Assembly: GCA_947172415.1 (NCBI GenBank)
Contig: OX359195.1
Coordinates: forward strand, 496,001 to 560,000
Source of the DNA: Chondrosia reniformis
Taxonomy: Eukaryota; Porifera; Demospongiae; Chondrillida; Chondrillidae
Direction: 5' to 3'
Length of the DNA stretch: 64,000 bases
Of this stretch, positions 20,454 to 33,600 are shown in pieces. The stretch's first letter is position 1. Every line of letters begins with the position of its first letter. Made by a program: the position numbers and the translations under genes. The notes beneath the pieces were generated by a model, which was given only the letters and a program-made list of their open reading frames with translations, did not search any database and had not been told where the DNA came from.

Positions 20454-21072
20454 TTTCGTCAGTCAGGTCACGCGAGAGGAGGCATGCGCAGAGACCACGC
20501 CCAATTCAGAGGTGTATCATTGAAAGAATGGCGTTCACCATTTATATTTCTTAAAAGGAAGAAGCGCTATAGGCGTATATAGGCTGTAACATTCGAACTA
20601 TACTGTATATACTCTGTGTATTTCTCTGTACAGTGCTACATGGAGCCATTAGGCCCTTGTATGCTTATATAGCACACAATGCACTCTTAACAACAACAAT
20701 AATATATAGCTGGATAATCTATGTATAAGGGTCAAGTCCTAATTATACTGGTAAACTCCCTCTAAACCCACATGGCTATATACTTTGTAGGGAGTGCCCA
20801 GTGAAAGATACGTATACAAGGAATACACGTGTATAATGATCACTATGACAATAATTAGGTGGAGCCTGCCTCTATGGGGTAACCTCTGTATATGTGATCT
20901 TTTGTACAGGAAATACCAGAGCTTGTGCTATGAATTGTAGGGCATTCCTAATATATTTTCATCACTCGAGAACCCCTACAAAGTACATGTACACATAATG
21001 TATAGCTGGTGTATAGGGATCTACATCTATAGTATGTATATATATATATGTCCAATCTCTCTTGAAAATTAA
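19754..21072. repeat. 1.3-kb promoter-plus-four-exon block, first copy, unit A
   Basis: The block, starting near GACATGAAAACCATTCC, contains exons 1-4 of the DUF4476-like gene, its promoter and about 550 bp of upstream sequence. The same block follows immediately. Confidence 0.9.
20454..20540 (-). promoter_or_regulatory. Promoter region of copy A1 of the DUF4476-like gene
   Basis: Within 60 bp of the start codon lie GGTCACGCG, GCATGCGCAGAG (an NRF1-type half site) and CCACGCCC (a GC/KLF-type box). In copies A2 and B4 the GCATGCGC becomes GCATGGGC. Motif function is inferred. Confidence 0.35.
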
Positions 21073-21183
21073 CTGTCACATGAAAACCATTCCTAGTACA
21101 GTATGGAGTTCTTATATATATTATACTCTTTAATTCACCATCCCAGTGTATTCCATCTGTGCAATCAGTTATACATTACTAAC

Positions 21184-21781
21184 CTGAGCTAATATCTTTA
21201 TACACTTCACTTTGTCAAAAGTGATGGCATCCAAAACTACATACTTTTTTATCGGGTCATTGATTTTACTACATAGAAAGAATTTCATATAAAGAACATC
21301 AAAAAAATATACAAACTTTAAGTTCATACCTTGCAATTATCTCTACTGCTGAAACTTTGTGATGTACAAAACACTCTACAATCGCTTTTCCTTCTTCTGC
21401 ATTAATACTGCACATTCGCTTTGGAGAGGAAGCAAAGCAAAGATCATCTCACCAAATAGGATTTGGATTAATATTACATGTACTCACAGCTGACAACGTT
21501 CTTAAGGCTTCCTCTTTAGCAGAGTCAAAGTTAAATTTCTTTAAAATTTGCACAACTTGTGATCCATTTACGTAATGCTGTTGGAAACTGGTCAAAACAC
21601 TCTTTCTTCCATCATCGAAGTGCTCCTGCGAGTGATAAAGACCATAGCGTGTTATGCGTGTACACTACCGGTGGATATGCGTACATTTAGCAAAACGCGC
21701 AATTGATCTTCATATCTTTAGCGAACCCTCCCTTACCTTCTCTATTTGAGCTAGCAAGCTTTGAAAGGTGGTCGGGTCCAT
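21184..21781 (-). CDS. DUF4476-like first four exons, copy A2
   Basis: Exons 21781-21737, 21625-21488, 21418-21330 and 21268-21184 keep the reading frame and splice sites. The products differ from A1: exon 2 has three extra residues (GRKSVLTSFQQHY) and exon 4 reads KINDPIKKYVVLDAITF. No proline-rich terminal exon lies between A2 and A1. A2 must therefore splice into A1 exons, use the shared terminal exon as an alternative promoter, or be a truncated copy. Confidence 0.5.
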
Positions 21782-22359
21782 TTTCGTCGGTCAGGTCACG
21801 CGAGAGGAGGCATGGGCAGAGACCACGCCCAATTCAGAGGTGTATCATTGAAAGAATGGCGTTCACCATTTATATTCTTAAAAGGAAGAAAGCGCTATAG
21901 GCGTATATAGGCTGTAACATTCGAACTATACTGTATATACTCTGTGTATTTCTCTGTACAGTGCTACGTGGAGCCATTAGGCCCTTGTATGCTTATATAG
22001 CACACAATGCACTCTTAACAACAACAATATATAGCTGGATAATCTATGTATCAGGATCAATTCCTAATTATACTGGTAAACTCCCTCTAAACCCACATGG
22101 CTATATACTTTGTAGGGAGTGCCCAGTGAAAGATACGTATACAAGGAATGCACATGTATAATGCATGATCACTATGACAATAATTAGGTGGAGCCTGCCT
22201 CTATGGGGTAACCTCTGTATATGTGATCTTTTGTACAGGAAATACCAGAGCTTGTGCTATGAATTGTAGGGTATTCCTAATATATTTTCATCTCGAGAAC
22301 CCCTACAAAGTACATGTACACATAATATATAGCTGGTGTATAGGGATCTACATCTATAG

Positions 22360-22363
<4 letters not shown>

Positions 22364-22391
<28 letters not shown>
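22364..22391. repeat. AT dinucleotide microsatellite, unit A
   Basis: About 14 TA steps. Shorter versions end the other 1.3-kb blocks. Confidence 0.85.
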
Positions 22392-22396
<5 letters not shown>

Positions 22397-22674
22397 AATC
22401 TCTCTTGAAAATTAACTGTTACATGATGTCAGAGAACAGTGCGTCACTTTACCTCAAATCAGACCTGCCTTCGTATGAGATAGGGACCACTGTATAGGAA
22501 TGAAAAGAATATACTAATTAAGTGTGTAAATATACATTACAAGTAAAATATGGCTAACATAAATATACATATATATCACCACAGTTGCATGGTATATCAA
22601 AACATTATGAAAACAAAAACTAACACAGGTAGCATGTATTAGTATAAATATTGTATTAAGAAATGTTGTAATTA

Positions 22675-23075
22675 GGCCAAAGAAAAGCTAGTTCAGACCA
22701 GCTTAGACACACTAAGACAGACCAGCTCAAATGCCAGAGAAAAGCTAGTTCAGACCAGCTAAGACACACTAAGACAGACCAGCTCAAATGCCAGAGAAAA
22801 GCTAGTTCAGACCAGCTAAGACACACTAAGACAGACCAGCTCAAATGCCAGAGAAAAGCTAGTTCAGACCAGCTAAGACACACTAAGCCAGACCAGCTCA
22901 AATGCCAGAGAAAAGCTAGTTCAGACCAGCTAAGACACACTAAGCCAGACCAGCTCAAATGCCAGAGAAAAACTAGTTCAGACCAGCTAAGACACACTAA
23001 GACAGACCAGCTCAAATGCCAGAGAAAAGCTAGTTCAGACCAGCTAAGACACACTAAGACAGACCAGCTCAAATG
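22675..23075. repeat. 57-bp minisatellite, about 7 copies, unit A
   Basis: The unit contains AGCTAGTTCAGACCAGCT and AAGCCAGACCAGCTCAAATG. Within a unit GACCAGCT occurs twice, so it is itself a duplicated half. Unit B has 8 copies. The minus-strand frame (LSWSVLVCLSWSELAFLWH) is the repeat translation. Confidence 0.95.
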
Positions 23076-24340
23076 ACAATAGGACAAAATCAACCGGACT
23101 ACACCAGCATAAAGTGACCAGGAACTGCCAAGCTCATAGCTGTAAATCCATGACCAGGAACAATTAACCAGAACAAACTGACAAACTTAAGTTGATGAAC
23201 GTAACATCTGAAATAGTCCACGCAAACTGTAGGAAAATATATAATATATACAACTGAATAATGTACTCGTAAAATGTAAACATGGCAAACCTTTATAACA
23301 ATTGCAAGAACTTGGGAATTAATTCTTCAGTTGTGAAATTTCAGAAGATGAAATTAGGGACTGCATGCCAGCTGAATGTTGCAAATCCACATTTGGGACA
23401 TTCAGGTCAAATCATACCAAATGAAAAGCTTGCAAAACCTGTGGAATGTATGAATATAATACAACTGAATAATGTACATATATAACATGTCAAACCTTCA
23501 AAAGATGAAGATCTTGTGGCTGGTGCTTTCTGTTCTGAAGTAATATCTCAGTTCAGAAGTTAACATTGCTCCATTTCTTTGCTGAATATTCTGATTCAGA
23601 ATGTCTTTTTTGCAATAAAAGTTTGCAATATAAGTTGAAGTATGAAGAATGTTATTTTAAATTCACACAGAAATTGAAGTGATTCACAGTCATCCATGTT
23701 TTCTACCAATAATTATGCTGAATATTCTGAATGTCATAAGACATTAAAATGCAAAAAGCCAATCTTGCTGAATCTTTATAAATGCAAGTTACTGAGTGTC
23801 TTTATGACACAAATGCCAATTTCTTGAGTAAATGGTTGCAAGCAAAAGGCCAATATTGAATGTCTCAAGTATAAATTATAATGCATATTAAGTTTTTTTA
23901 CCAGTGAATTGTACTCTGCATGCGTAGATCACATTAAAATCAAGAAATACAACGGTAATATCAATGTATAAAAATAACACATCAAATAAATAATCTGCAA
24001 AGACTGTACAGTGAAGGTACTTGAGCCAATTAGCACAATTACTATACAGAGAACATGCATGGATACAAAATTAAAGACTGTATAAGTGCACAACTTGTGT
24101 GCTGGTAAATGGTGGCCCATTTCATGTTCAGTTATAGTGCAGATATTAAGGGAGTCATTTGGAGTCATTTGGTTAAGATTCCAATCACTGTGCAAGGACT
24201 AGCAGACATGCCTCTTCTCCATCTACATACGCAGGTCTGATAACTCTTGATAATCAGAATCATCTAACCCTAGTCTTCTACAGTTTATCCTGCAAAGTCT
24301 TACTTACTATTCCAATGGCCTCTGCATGTGTTTAATGTGC
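23076..24340. other. Non-coding spacer, unit A
   Basis: Only short, unsupported frames occur. I see several CTGAATATTCTGA-like short repeats around 23,570-23,720 and no gene. Confidence 0.4.
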
Positions 24341-24344
24341 TTTC

Positions 24345-25045
24345 CACTCCCCCACTACACCACTCCCCCACTACACCACTCCCCCACTACACCACTCCCC
24401 CACTACACCACTCCCCCACTACACCACTCCCCCACTACACCACTCCCCCACTACACCACTCCCCCACTACACCACTCCCCCACTACATCACTCCCCCACT
24501 ACACCACTCCCCCACTACACCACTCCCCCACTACACCACTCCCCCACTACACCACTCCCCCACTACACCACTCCCCCACTACACCACTCCCCCACTACAC
24601 CACTCCCCCACTACACCACTCCCCCACTACACCACTCCCCCACTACACCACTCCCCCACTACACCACTCCCCCACTACACCACTCCCCCACTACACCACT
24701 CCCCCACTACACCACTCCCCCACTACACCACTCCCCCACTACACCACTCCCCCACTACACCACTCCCCCACTACACCACTCCCCCACTACACCACTCCCC
24801 CACTACACCACTCCCCCACTACACCACTCCCCCACTACACCACTCCCCCACTACACCACTCCCCCACTACACCACTCCCCCACTACACCACTCCCCCACT
24901 ACACCACTCCCCCACTACACCACTCCCCCACTACACCACTCCCCCACTACACCACTCCCCCACTACACCACTCCCCCACTACACCACTCCCTCACTACAC
25001 CACTCCCCCACTACACCACTCCCCCACTACACCACTCCCTCACTA
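24345..25045. repeat. 16-bp minisatellite ACTCCCCCACTACACC, about 44 copies, unit A
   Basis: The array is almost perfectly uniform. Scattered single-base variants (ATCA near 24,487, CCCTCA near its right end) mark position. Unit B has about 27 copies with the same right-end variants. The plus-strand frames of 250-260 codons are repeat translations. Confidence 0.97.
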
Positions 25046-25256
25046 CACTACCATTCAATGTACATAACCATATGGTTGTACATGTACAGTAACCATAGCA
25101 ACACACACTAATAAGAAAAGATAAGTGACATTATCAAACATTCCTCTTCAAGACAAACTGTGTAAAACATCAAAGTGGTTCATTATAACAAGCCCTAATG
25201 ACCAGAGCTGATAAAGAAGCACTCATATATGTATTGTATATTGTACTCTTATTAAC

Positions 25257-25337
25257 CTGAGGCAGTTGCAAGATCTGTTCCTCTTCTGTCGTGAGCCCTT
25301 TCTGTTTCTTCTTATTCTTAGCAAGCACTCCTTCCAT
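25257..25337 (-). CDS. Possible first exon at the unit boundary, copy A
   Basis: ATG at 25337 opens a 27-codon lysine-rich exon (MEGVLAKNKKKQKGLTTEEE, then QILQLPQ) ending in front of GTTAATAAG, a possible donor. The unit junction falls just upstream of the ATG, so any original promoter has been replaced by the start of the next unit. No following exon was recognised and no family is suggested. Confidence 0.35.
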
Positions 25338-25914
25338 AACAGAAGTTTTTTGAGCAATCACATTGCAAAAGTACAAAAACAGAATTTGTTGATATTGTCG
25401 AATGCTGACATAGCAATTGTATTGTAAATGGCAACAAAACAGTTTAGCTAAGTAACAATCAAAAGTCAAGTCAAGTCAAGTCAAGTCTGTATGTTGCCAT
25501 TCACTTGGCATGTGATGATGTGTTTATGCAATTTCCATGCATAGTGCATCATGATACTCTCACTCTATATACATATAGTGCTATACTATATATATGCTAA
25601 CATGGTGTCTCAGAATATCTAACAATATACATGCACCTACGTATATCTCTCAAGTAACTGTAATCAGCTCTATTTCACAATTAGTATGTCATAATTTTTT
25701 CACAATTTCAAATTTATTCCCAAACTGCATACAGTCAATTAAACAATACATAACAAAATTAATCTCAAATTTTGTTACAAAGAAGTCAACTTTAATTTCA
25801 AATGAATCTTGAATGTTTCTGGCATGCAATTCCCTTCAGATTAACTTCATCACTGGGCATTCAGAAGTTCCTTTAATTCCCATCCATTTTTATTAGTCCA
25901 TAACTCTAAAAGAA

Positions 25915-26156
25915 TTAAACATTTTCTGTCATCCCCTTCTTCATTAAAGTTAAGAACTCTCTAAAATCTGGATGTTCCCAAGTGCCCAGAGTTTTAGCAA
26001 GGGGTTCAAGCTTTAGGTGGATCTCAGTTAGCTCATTGTGCTCCTCAGGAGACATGAGTGGGCAGGAGTGGATCTCAGTTTTGACAGTTAAGTCAGCCAA
26101 CACAGGCATCACTTGATCTCTCAAATGACTACTACTCTCTCCCCCAATCACCACAC
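25915..26156 (-). CDS. Terminal exon of the death-domain gene, copy B
   Basis: This is the open version of the exon: 80 codons from an acceptor to TAA, including VIGGESSSHLRDQVMPVLAD, EIHSCPLMSPEEHNELTEIH and a C-terminus GMTENV. It has the 51-bp segment and the fifth C that copy A lacks. The upstream death-domain exon in this unit is broken, so the exon may no longer be expressed as part of a full protein. No family was recognised. Confidence 0.45.
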
Positions 26157-26684
26157 CTGTACACAACACATTCATATAGAAATACAATATTATGGAACTA
26201 GTAACTTTTGATTCCAATTTGCTAAATTTTAAAACTTAAGGTATTACAAATTTGTGACTTTTTAAACAAGCAATTAAGTTTCATAACAATACAAAATAAC
26301 ATTGGGAGATCTATACAAACAAAATGCACACAGAAGTATATACATATAGAGGCAGACCCTATAATTAGTGCACTGGAGAATCAGGTAAATTAGAAAACAG
26401 GCTGATTGTCATACACTGCAATGTCTGGTTAGTGATAGTTGTGGGGATAACAGCTGCCAATCCTCAAATAAGGTCAAAGGTTAGGGGTGTTCTGGGTGTT
26501 GAAGAACCCCCTCTAAATTTGAGTTTGTACGTATTAGCAATACTCAACTCTTGGCATATTACGTATTATCCAAAAACCTCATAACCTTCCCCTATATAAC
26601 TTGGCACTCCCCTTATAACTTTCAACCCATTGATTCAATACTAGGCAAGCTACAAGCAGTAACGCTCAACTGCTACCAACTCAC

Positions 26685-26969
26685 TTGGGCTACATGAAAC
26701 TGGTGTTATCTTTTGCCTTACATCTTCCTTGTCAATGATTGGGTTCAGGTGGACCTGCAGAAGATAATCTGGCCCTTCTGCAGAATATACAAGTGGGGCT
26801 CACTTCCACCACCACCTTGCCACCATCAATTGCAATCCAAGCCTTGATGACCTTGAGAAGGTTATATGCCAAGTTACGGGACATGGACACTTCCAGCAGT
26901 ATGGCTGTATTCTACTGGCCAAGAAGAATGGCAAGTTCCTTCCATTTAAATATTGGAGTATATATGAAT
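26685..26969 (-). pseudogene. Death-domain exon, broken copy B
   Basis: Relative to the intact copy at 1339-1602 there is a 4-bp TATA insertion near the exon start that shifts the frame into a TAA, a separate GAG-to-TAG change after LLGQ, and altered sequence in the second half. The splice sites remain. Copy C shares all of these changes. Confidence 0.6.
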
Positions 26970-27636
26970 CTGTAGGAAAAAAACAATATATTACTGACTG
27001 AGTACAGTGATACCAAGCTAAGTATGACTATGGTGCACATTTAGGTACCTTCAGTCGCCATTTTTGTAATCGCTTAGCCCTATAAGGTCGGGGAAATCCC
27101 TTTGCCTAATGGGAAAATCCCTTTGCTCACTATAGCTATAATTGGTAGTTTAGGTCGGTCGCCGTATTAATAAAGGAGTAAAACAAAATTTCTACTGACG
27201 TCCTCGACTCTGTTTTAATCACACATAAACAGATGCAATTATTTGTTCTTTATATTTTTCCTTGAATGTAACATTTTCACAAAATATATTAATTCAAGCT
27301 TCCATGGAAACGCGAACCAATTTCGTCGTATAATAATAATATAGAAACCAATTATTATAGAGATGGCCTCGGCATGTATATATGTGCGTTGTTTGGACAC
27401 AGCTTCAATCTCGAAACTGTAGCTAATTCCTTCTTAGATTGTTTCAATACTGTAGCTGCAAATCTTTAATTGAGATCTTCCTTTTATTGCATGGAGAAAA
27501 TCTTCAAATATGAAATGTACAGTATACGAACGTATATAGTGGACTTAATTGCATGTGCTATGCAGAACATATACAATACCCAAACTTAGAATAAGTACAA
27601 AACAAAAGCTTTAAACCTGGAAAATGTTTGGTGAGC

Positions 27637-30600
27637 TTAGTGTAATGTTGGTTCTGTATCTTCATCATCACTGAGAACATCTTCAGCCTCACTGTTGCCA
27701 TGGTGATTAAAGAGGTGTGCAGTCTGCTTCTTGATCTTCTCTAAATGCTGTTGACGAAGCTTTTCAAGCTCCGTTACCTCCACCTACAAGGATAAACATG
27801 TCGTGGGAATTATGTAATGATACACATTTTGATGGTTGGATGGGTGAATTGATTGATGGGCAGATGGATGGATGGGCAGTTGGATGGATGGGGAGATGGA
27901 TGGATGTGGGCAGATGGATGGATGGATGGATGGATGGGAGAATTGATGGCTGGATGGGTGAATTGATGGAAGGATGGGTGAATTGATGGAAGGATGGGTG
28001 AATTGATGGTTGGATGGGTGAATTGATGGCTGAATGGGTGAACTGATGGCTGGATGGGTGAATTGATGGCTGAATGGGTGAACTGATGGCTGGATGGGTG
28101 AATTGATGGGAGGATGGGCAAATGTAGAAATGGACGTCGACGATGTCATGATCAGTCTAGTATTCTCTCACTTACCAAGAGATCAGTGTAGTGTTTCTCA
28201 CGTAGTTCTACAATCTTTTTGTATCTGAAAGGGTTTAAGTCTTCAAAAGCAATCTAAAATAATAAATATAATAGGTAGTAATAAAGTTGCTATGTAAAAT
28301 ATAAAACCTCAAAATCATTATTCATTAACCTCTCTCAATTTTTCAACATTATTAAGTCTGCCCGATATCTTTCTAAGAAAACTGTACAATCTGATTGGTT
28401 CTCTTTCTCTTAGTATTTCATCTTCGAAATACTTGAAGTTTGCAATAGCAAACCTGCGTACATGTTATTGACAAAAACAGTTTAGTAAGACTGTAATAGC
28501 AAATTTGTGCAAGACTGTAATAGCAAATTTGTTTACATGTTATTGACAAAAACAGTTTAGTAAGACTGTAATAGCAAATTTGTGTACATGCTATTGACAA
28601 AAACAGTTTAGTAAGACTGTAATATATAGCAAATTTGTGCAAGACTGTAATAGCAAATTTGTTTACATGTTATTGACAAAAACAGTTTAGTAAGACTGTA
28701 ACAGCAAATTTGTGTACATGTTATTGAAAAAAAAAAAACAGTTTAGCAAGCTTGCAAAAGTAAATATGGCTGAACATCCATTACCTAAATAGCACTTTGC
28801 TTCCCTCATACAGGAACGTGTCCCAAATGGAAATCATAGTGTCAGCAGGAATGTTATCCACAAATACAGTTAAAAACCAGTTGAATGTAATTAGGGAGTA
28901 GTCAATCCTATAGTAGGAGCACATGTACAGTGAAACTTTTACAGATAAATGAATGGATGGATGGATGGATGGCTGGGTGAATGGGTGAATGAATGGATGG
29001 ATGGATGGCTGGATGGATGGATGGATGGATGGCTGGGTGAATGGATGGATGGATGGATGGGTGGATGGATGGATGGATGGATGGCTGGGTGAATGGATGG
29101 ATGGATGGCTGGGTGAATGGATGGATGGATGGATGGATGGATGGATGGATGGATGGATGGATGGATGGATGGCTGGGTGAATAGATGGATGGATGGCTGG
29201 GTGAATGGATGGACGGATGGATGGATGGGGATGGGTGGATAGATGGATGGATGGATGGATGGATGGATGGATGGATGGATGGATGGATGGATGGATGGCT
29301 GGGTGAATGGATGGATGGATGGATGGATGGATGGATGGATGGATGGATGGATGGATGGATGGCTGGGTGAATGGATGGATGGATGGCTGGGTGAATGGAT
29401 GGATGGATGAAATGACAGATTAAAGAACGGACAGATGGACACTCTCATACTTGCAGTCCTCCAAGTGATGAGCTATTCTGGAGGCTTTCTGATGCAAAAG
29501 AGCTTTAAACACTCTCTGGTCGGCTTGAGAAGACATCAAGTTCTTCGTGTAGTAGTCTTTGGGCATGATCTTCTCCACAATGGCAACCAGACACCAAAAG
29601 GCCCACTCCTCCTCCAGGATGAGGAGAGCGATGGCTGCCAACCGGTTGAGCCCCTGGCAGTATCCAATATCGGGATTCCTCCAACTGAATGCAACCAGAA
29701 CGCGTCTCAGTTTCTCAATCTAGCAATTAATGTAAAATATTTTCTATTATTTAATTATCAAAAGATGTCGTAAGGGTATGCCAGTATGTACATCAATGGG
29801 TCTATAGCATATTAAATGGTACAGTCTTATTGATCTTCATACTCACTCCCTTCGCCTCCTGATTGTCAAAGTAGATATTGTTCGGAAGTGTCCTCAAAAG
29901 ATCCAGTTCAATTTGACCAATAGCTGGCGAGCTTACACCCTCCTGTAACCATGGCAACACAGAAATATATATATGTGCTATATGTTAGTGTATAGCTCTA
30001 CTGAACTTACGTGGACCTTGAGGATCTCATGATAGTCGACGTCTTGCTGCAGAGAGATAACAGCACTCAAAATTTCAAAAAATGTAGCTCTCACATTAAA
30101 ATAAAGGTAATTGTTGAAAGTACAGTTAATATTCATTAATCTTCTGCAATTGCTTTGGGCCAAAACATCATTCTCGCACTTGAGACTTGGCTCTCACATT
30201 AAAATAAAGGTAATTGTTGAAAGTATTGCTAATTGTATATAATAAGCCTCTCATTTTAAATATCCAAGAAGTATCTTTAAATGGTTGCTTTAAAGATTAT
30301 TAAATTTAGCAGGTCAATATTGCTCAACGTAATATTGCATACTATTGTAGACACACACTATTGCATACTATTGTAGACATACCGCATCCTTTAGCCAATG
30401 TCTTATACACATCTTCCAAACTCTACTACGATATTCATTGGGGATACCACATCTTATCAGATTCTTCAGTTCAGCCTACACAAAATATTAAAGGGTTTTA
30501 CCTAATTACCTAAAGTAAAGAATACATCTAAATCTTGACAATACTCTTAGTCTACGACAGTGAATAACAGCACATGTACATATAGATATCCGATCAATAA

Positions 30601-33600
30601 CATGTGACTGTCATGTGACCACTATTTCAATCAATAATAACAAGTACAAACACAATAACATGTGACTGTCATGTGACCACTATTTCAATCAATAACAACA
30701 AGTACATACACTCCTGGGCAGGTGCAAATCGCAGTCACTTCCGACAGCTCCACTTCCATGGGCAGCTACGTACTTGTTCCAGTCTCTCAGTAGATCAGAC
30801 TGTTTGGTGCGATTGGATACATGGCTGTATCGCTCGTCCGGTCCCAACACACCTTGGAGGTTATCAAGTGAATGGGACACTGTTATTGATGAACTGTCAC
30901 CTTCTTCACTCTTAAAACCATAATAGTCAGAAATACTGCATGAGAGGGGAGGGATGGGGGAGTAGATGAATGGATGGATGGGCAGTTGGATGGATGGATG
31001 GATGGATGGGCAGTTGGATGGATGGATGGATGGATGGGCAGTTGGATGGATGGATGGATGGATGGGCAGTTGGATGGATGGATGGATGAGCAGTTGGATG
31101 GATGGATGGATGGATGAGCAGTTGGATGGATGGATGGATGGGTGAGTGGATGAATGGATGGATGGATGGACAGATGGACAGATGGATGGATGGATGGGTG
31201 GATGGATGGATGGGTGGATGGATGAGTCAGTTTGCCTACTCTTCCACACATGAGTTTCCGTAACTGATTAATTCAGGTAGGCCTTCTCCAATAGCTTCTG
31301 TTAGCTTATCAGAAACTTCAACAGAACCAGAAGTTTCCATTTTCGGCATCTCTCGATTCCTTAGAAATATCACAAACTTGCTTTTAACTCGTGCCAATTC
31401 TGCTTCCATGTGAAAGAGCTTCCTAAATGCAAGAAATCATCAAAGGAAACAGGTCACATGGTTGTCATATGCAAAAGTTAAAAGGCAAACTACGTATACA
31501 GTCTTAAAACCATCATGAATAAAGACACCAAAGTGATTGCATGTGACCAGCTATCATGTGATCATCATGTGACTGTCATATGACCATCAATACATAGTTA
31601 CTTAGGTGATCCACTTACTCCTTTTGCTTGGATAATTCTTGGAGTTCTGCACTCCTCAAGGAATTAAGTTCAGATATCTCCTTCGAGAATTGAAAATTGA
31701 CTTCACGATAGGCATCCACGCTCTCCTAAATAGGAAGATTATTCTTTCTCATTTTATAAGAAAGAGAACACATTTGTACATATCTTTGAAAGGTCATCCC
31801 TAGACCCTGGGTCTTCTTCAGTTATTGGTGTCAAGGCTGAAACACCCAACAACAACAAGTTAAAAACTGCATCTTTAAATGCTCAAAAACAGTTTAAATG
31901 ATGAATCCTTTCAAATAATAAGTTTGAAGTAGATCTTATTACATTAAAATATCTTTCAGAGTATCACAAATAACTACATTTGCAGTTTACTACCACATAA
32001 AATTTAATCTAGTCCTCTTTGAAAAAGAAATACAATATTTTCCTACAAAATGAATGTACGTAAATGTATAGTATGATAGTCCAGTGAAGAAAGGAAAACT
32101 ATTTGATAAGAAAACTGCATCCTCATACAAGGCTCTATAGCTGACTTGTGACGTGTTTCAGTTTGTTACATTTCCCTATCTTTATGTTTTAGATTGTGCA
32201 AGAAGTTGACCAACCCTCAGTTTCTGGTTCTCTGCTTGCATATCCACTTGAGCTGACGGAAGTAGGACATCTCTGGGACTGCATGGAGTTGTTAGCAATA
32301 ATACTCAAATATTGCTCAATGTTAATATATAATAACATAGGCTCATGAATACTCTATTGCAACACTTTCTTGCATGCTACATACGGTACAGTGCATAAAA
32401 AAGGTAACGGTAACCGATTAAAAGGTAACCGCTAGAGGTTAAAAGTTAACCGAATCGTTAACTGGTAATAGTTAACTGTTAACCAAAAATCGTCTAAAGT
32501 TATAGCTGTGTAAATCGACACCTCGAGCTGTTAATCGTTTACCTAATAGGAAGATATTCAAAACATATGAGAAGGTCAGTATACGCTATATCCGGACATA
32601 TACAATACAATTATGGCATTCCATATCCTTGTCTTTGTTTTGATTGTGACCTGTTCCCCTGCAATCAATCGTCCTTTTGCTCCTTTCTCTCTTCTTATCT
32701 TGTTAAACGGTTCTAAAAAGTCTTTGCCGTCATATCGGACAGATCCATTGTTCACGTAGCGAATTAAAACTTTATCCATCGTTATTCAACAAGTATCAGA
32801 TTTCACACTTTATTCGCTGCGCATACACAAGTTATCTACACCTTTCGATGTGTAAATTAAGTTAACTGTTAGCAGTTAACTGATACCACATAACGGTGAA
32901 TCGGTAACCTCTAATGGTTAAAGGTTAAAAGTTATTAACGTTACCTTTTTTATGCACTGTACCGTAGGAAATTAAACATAGTGAGAGCTTTGGATGAGGA
33001 TACAAGAGTTTCTCCTTCTACTTCTCTTCTTCTTCACTGGGCCAGACAGTGTATGTATGCTAAGATAATTATACGTATAAATTTTAGCTTGTGTAACCTT
33101 ACATTTCCTATTTCAAGGTTTAAAGTTGATGCATACACTAAATCAATATTAAAATAGTTTCAATTTCCATTTCAATAACATTTCAATAGTAGTAGATAGT
33201 AAACAATGACTGCTTAGTTGAGTGAGTGATTGTTTGTTTCACTGAATTTGTACTGTATTTTCACTATAATTTAATACTTTGTCTGTGAAATTAGCATTAT
33301 AGCTATTATCAAAGGTTTCACAATTATTTTATCATATTAACTAAAAAGGATATGGACACAGTCTCTTTAGATATACATACTCACTGCACAAGATCACAGC
33401 CACTATGAAGTAAAAGTGGGAGATGATTGCACAATACCTGTGCAAAGGCTATGATGTACTATGGAAAATCACTGGAGTGTATTACGCAAGAGACCAAGGT
33501 CTCATCTTGCATGGCTGGGAGACCTACAGTAGGGAGCAGCTGTTGCAACACTTACTCTCTAGGAAGTTGGCCTTTGTTTTCCAAAGCAAAGATCTGATTG

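Larger units (their letters stand above)
21073..22425. repeat. 1.3-kb promoter-plus-four-exon block, second copy, unit A
   Basis: This is the second tandem copy, a few percent diverged from the first, ending near the AT microsatellite. Confidence 0.9.
48..25347. repeat. Tandem segmental duplication, unit A
   Basis: The whole block recurs in the same order and orientation as unit B, with long stretches differing at about one base in a hundred or fewer. The first roughly 48 bases of the window have no match at the equivalent place upstream of units B and C, so the left boundary of the duplication appears to lie here. Unit A is shorter than B mainly because its minisatellites differ in length and it has two rather than four copies of the 1.3-kb DUF4476 first-exon block. 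Confidence 0.9.

Noticed and set aside
22675-23075. CRISPR-like repeat-spacer array
   Set aside because: Direct repeats without unique spacers, in a eukaryotic intron-bearing context.
22656-23093. Minus-strand frame LSWSVLVCLSWSELAFLWH
   Set aside because: Repeat translation of a 57-bp unit, which is divisible by three and therefore stays open.
23282-23485. Plus-strand 67-codon frame (MANLYNNCKNLG), same in unit B
   Set aside because: No splice context, no recognised family, and identity between units reflects the recent duplication only.
24326-25111. Plus-strand frames of about 260 codons rich in Pro, His and Thr (also 51.5-52.0 kb)
   Set aside because: Both open frames are products of the 16-bp repeat and have no splice or start context.
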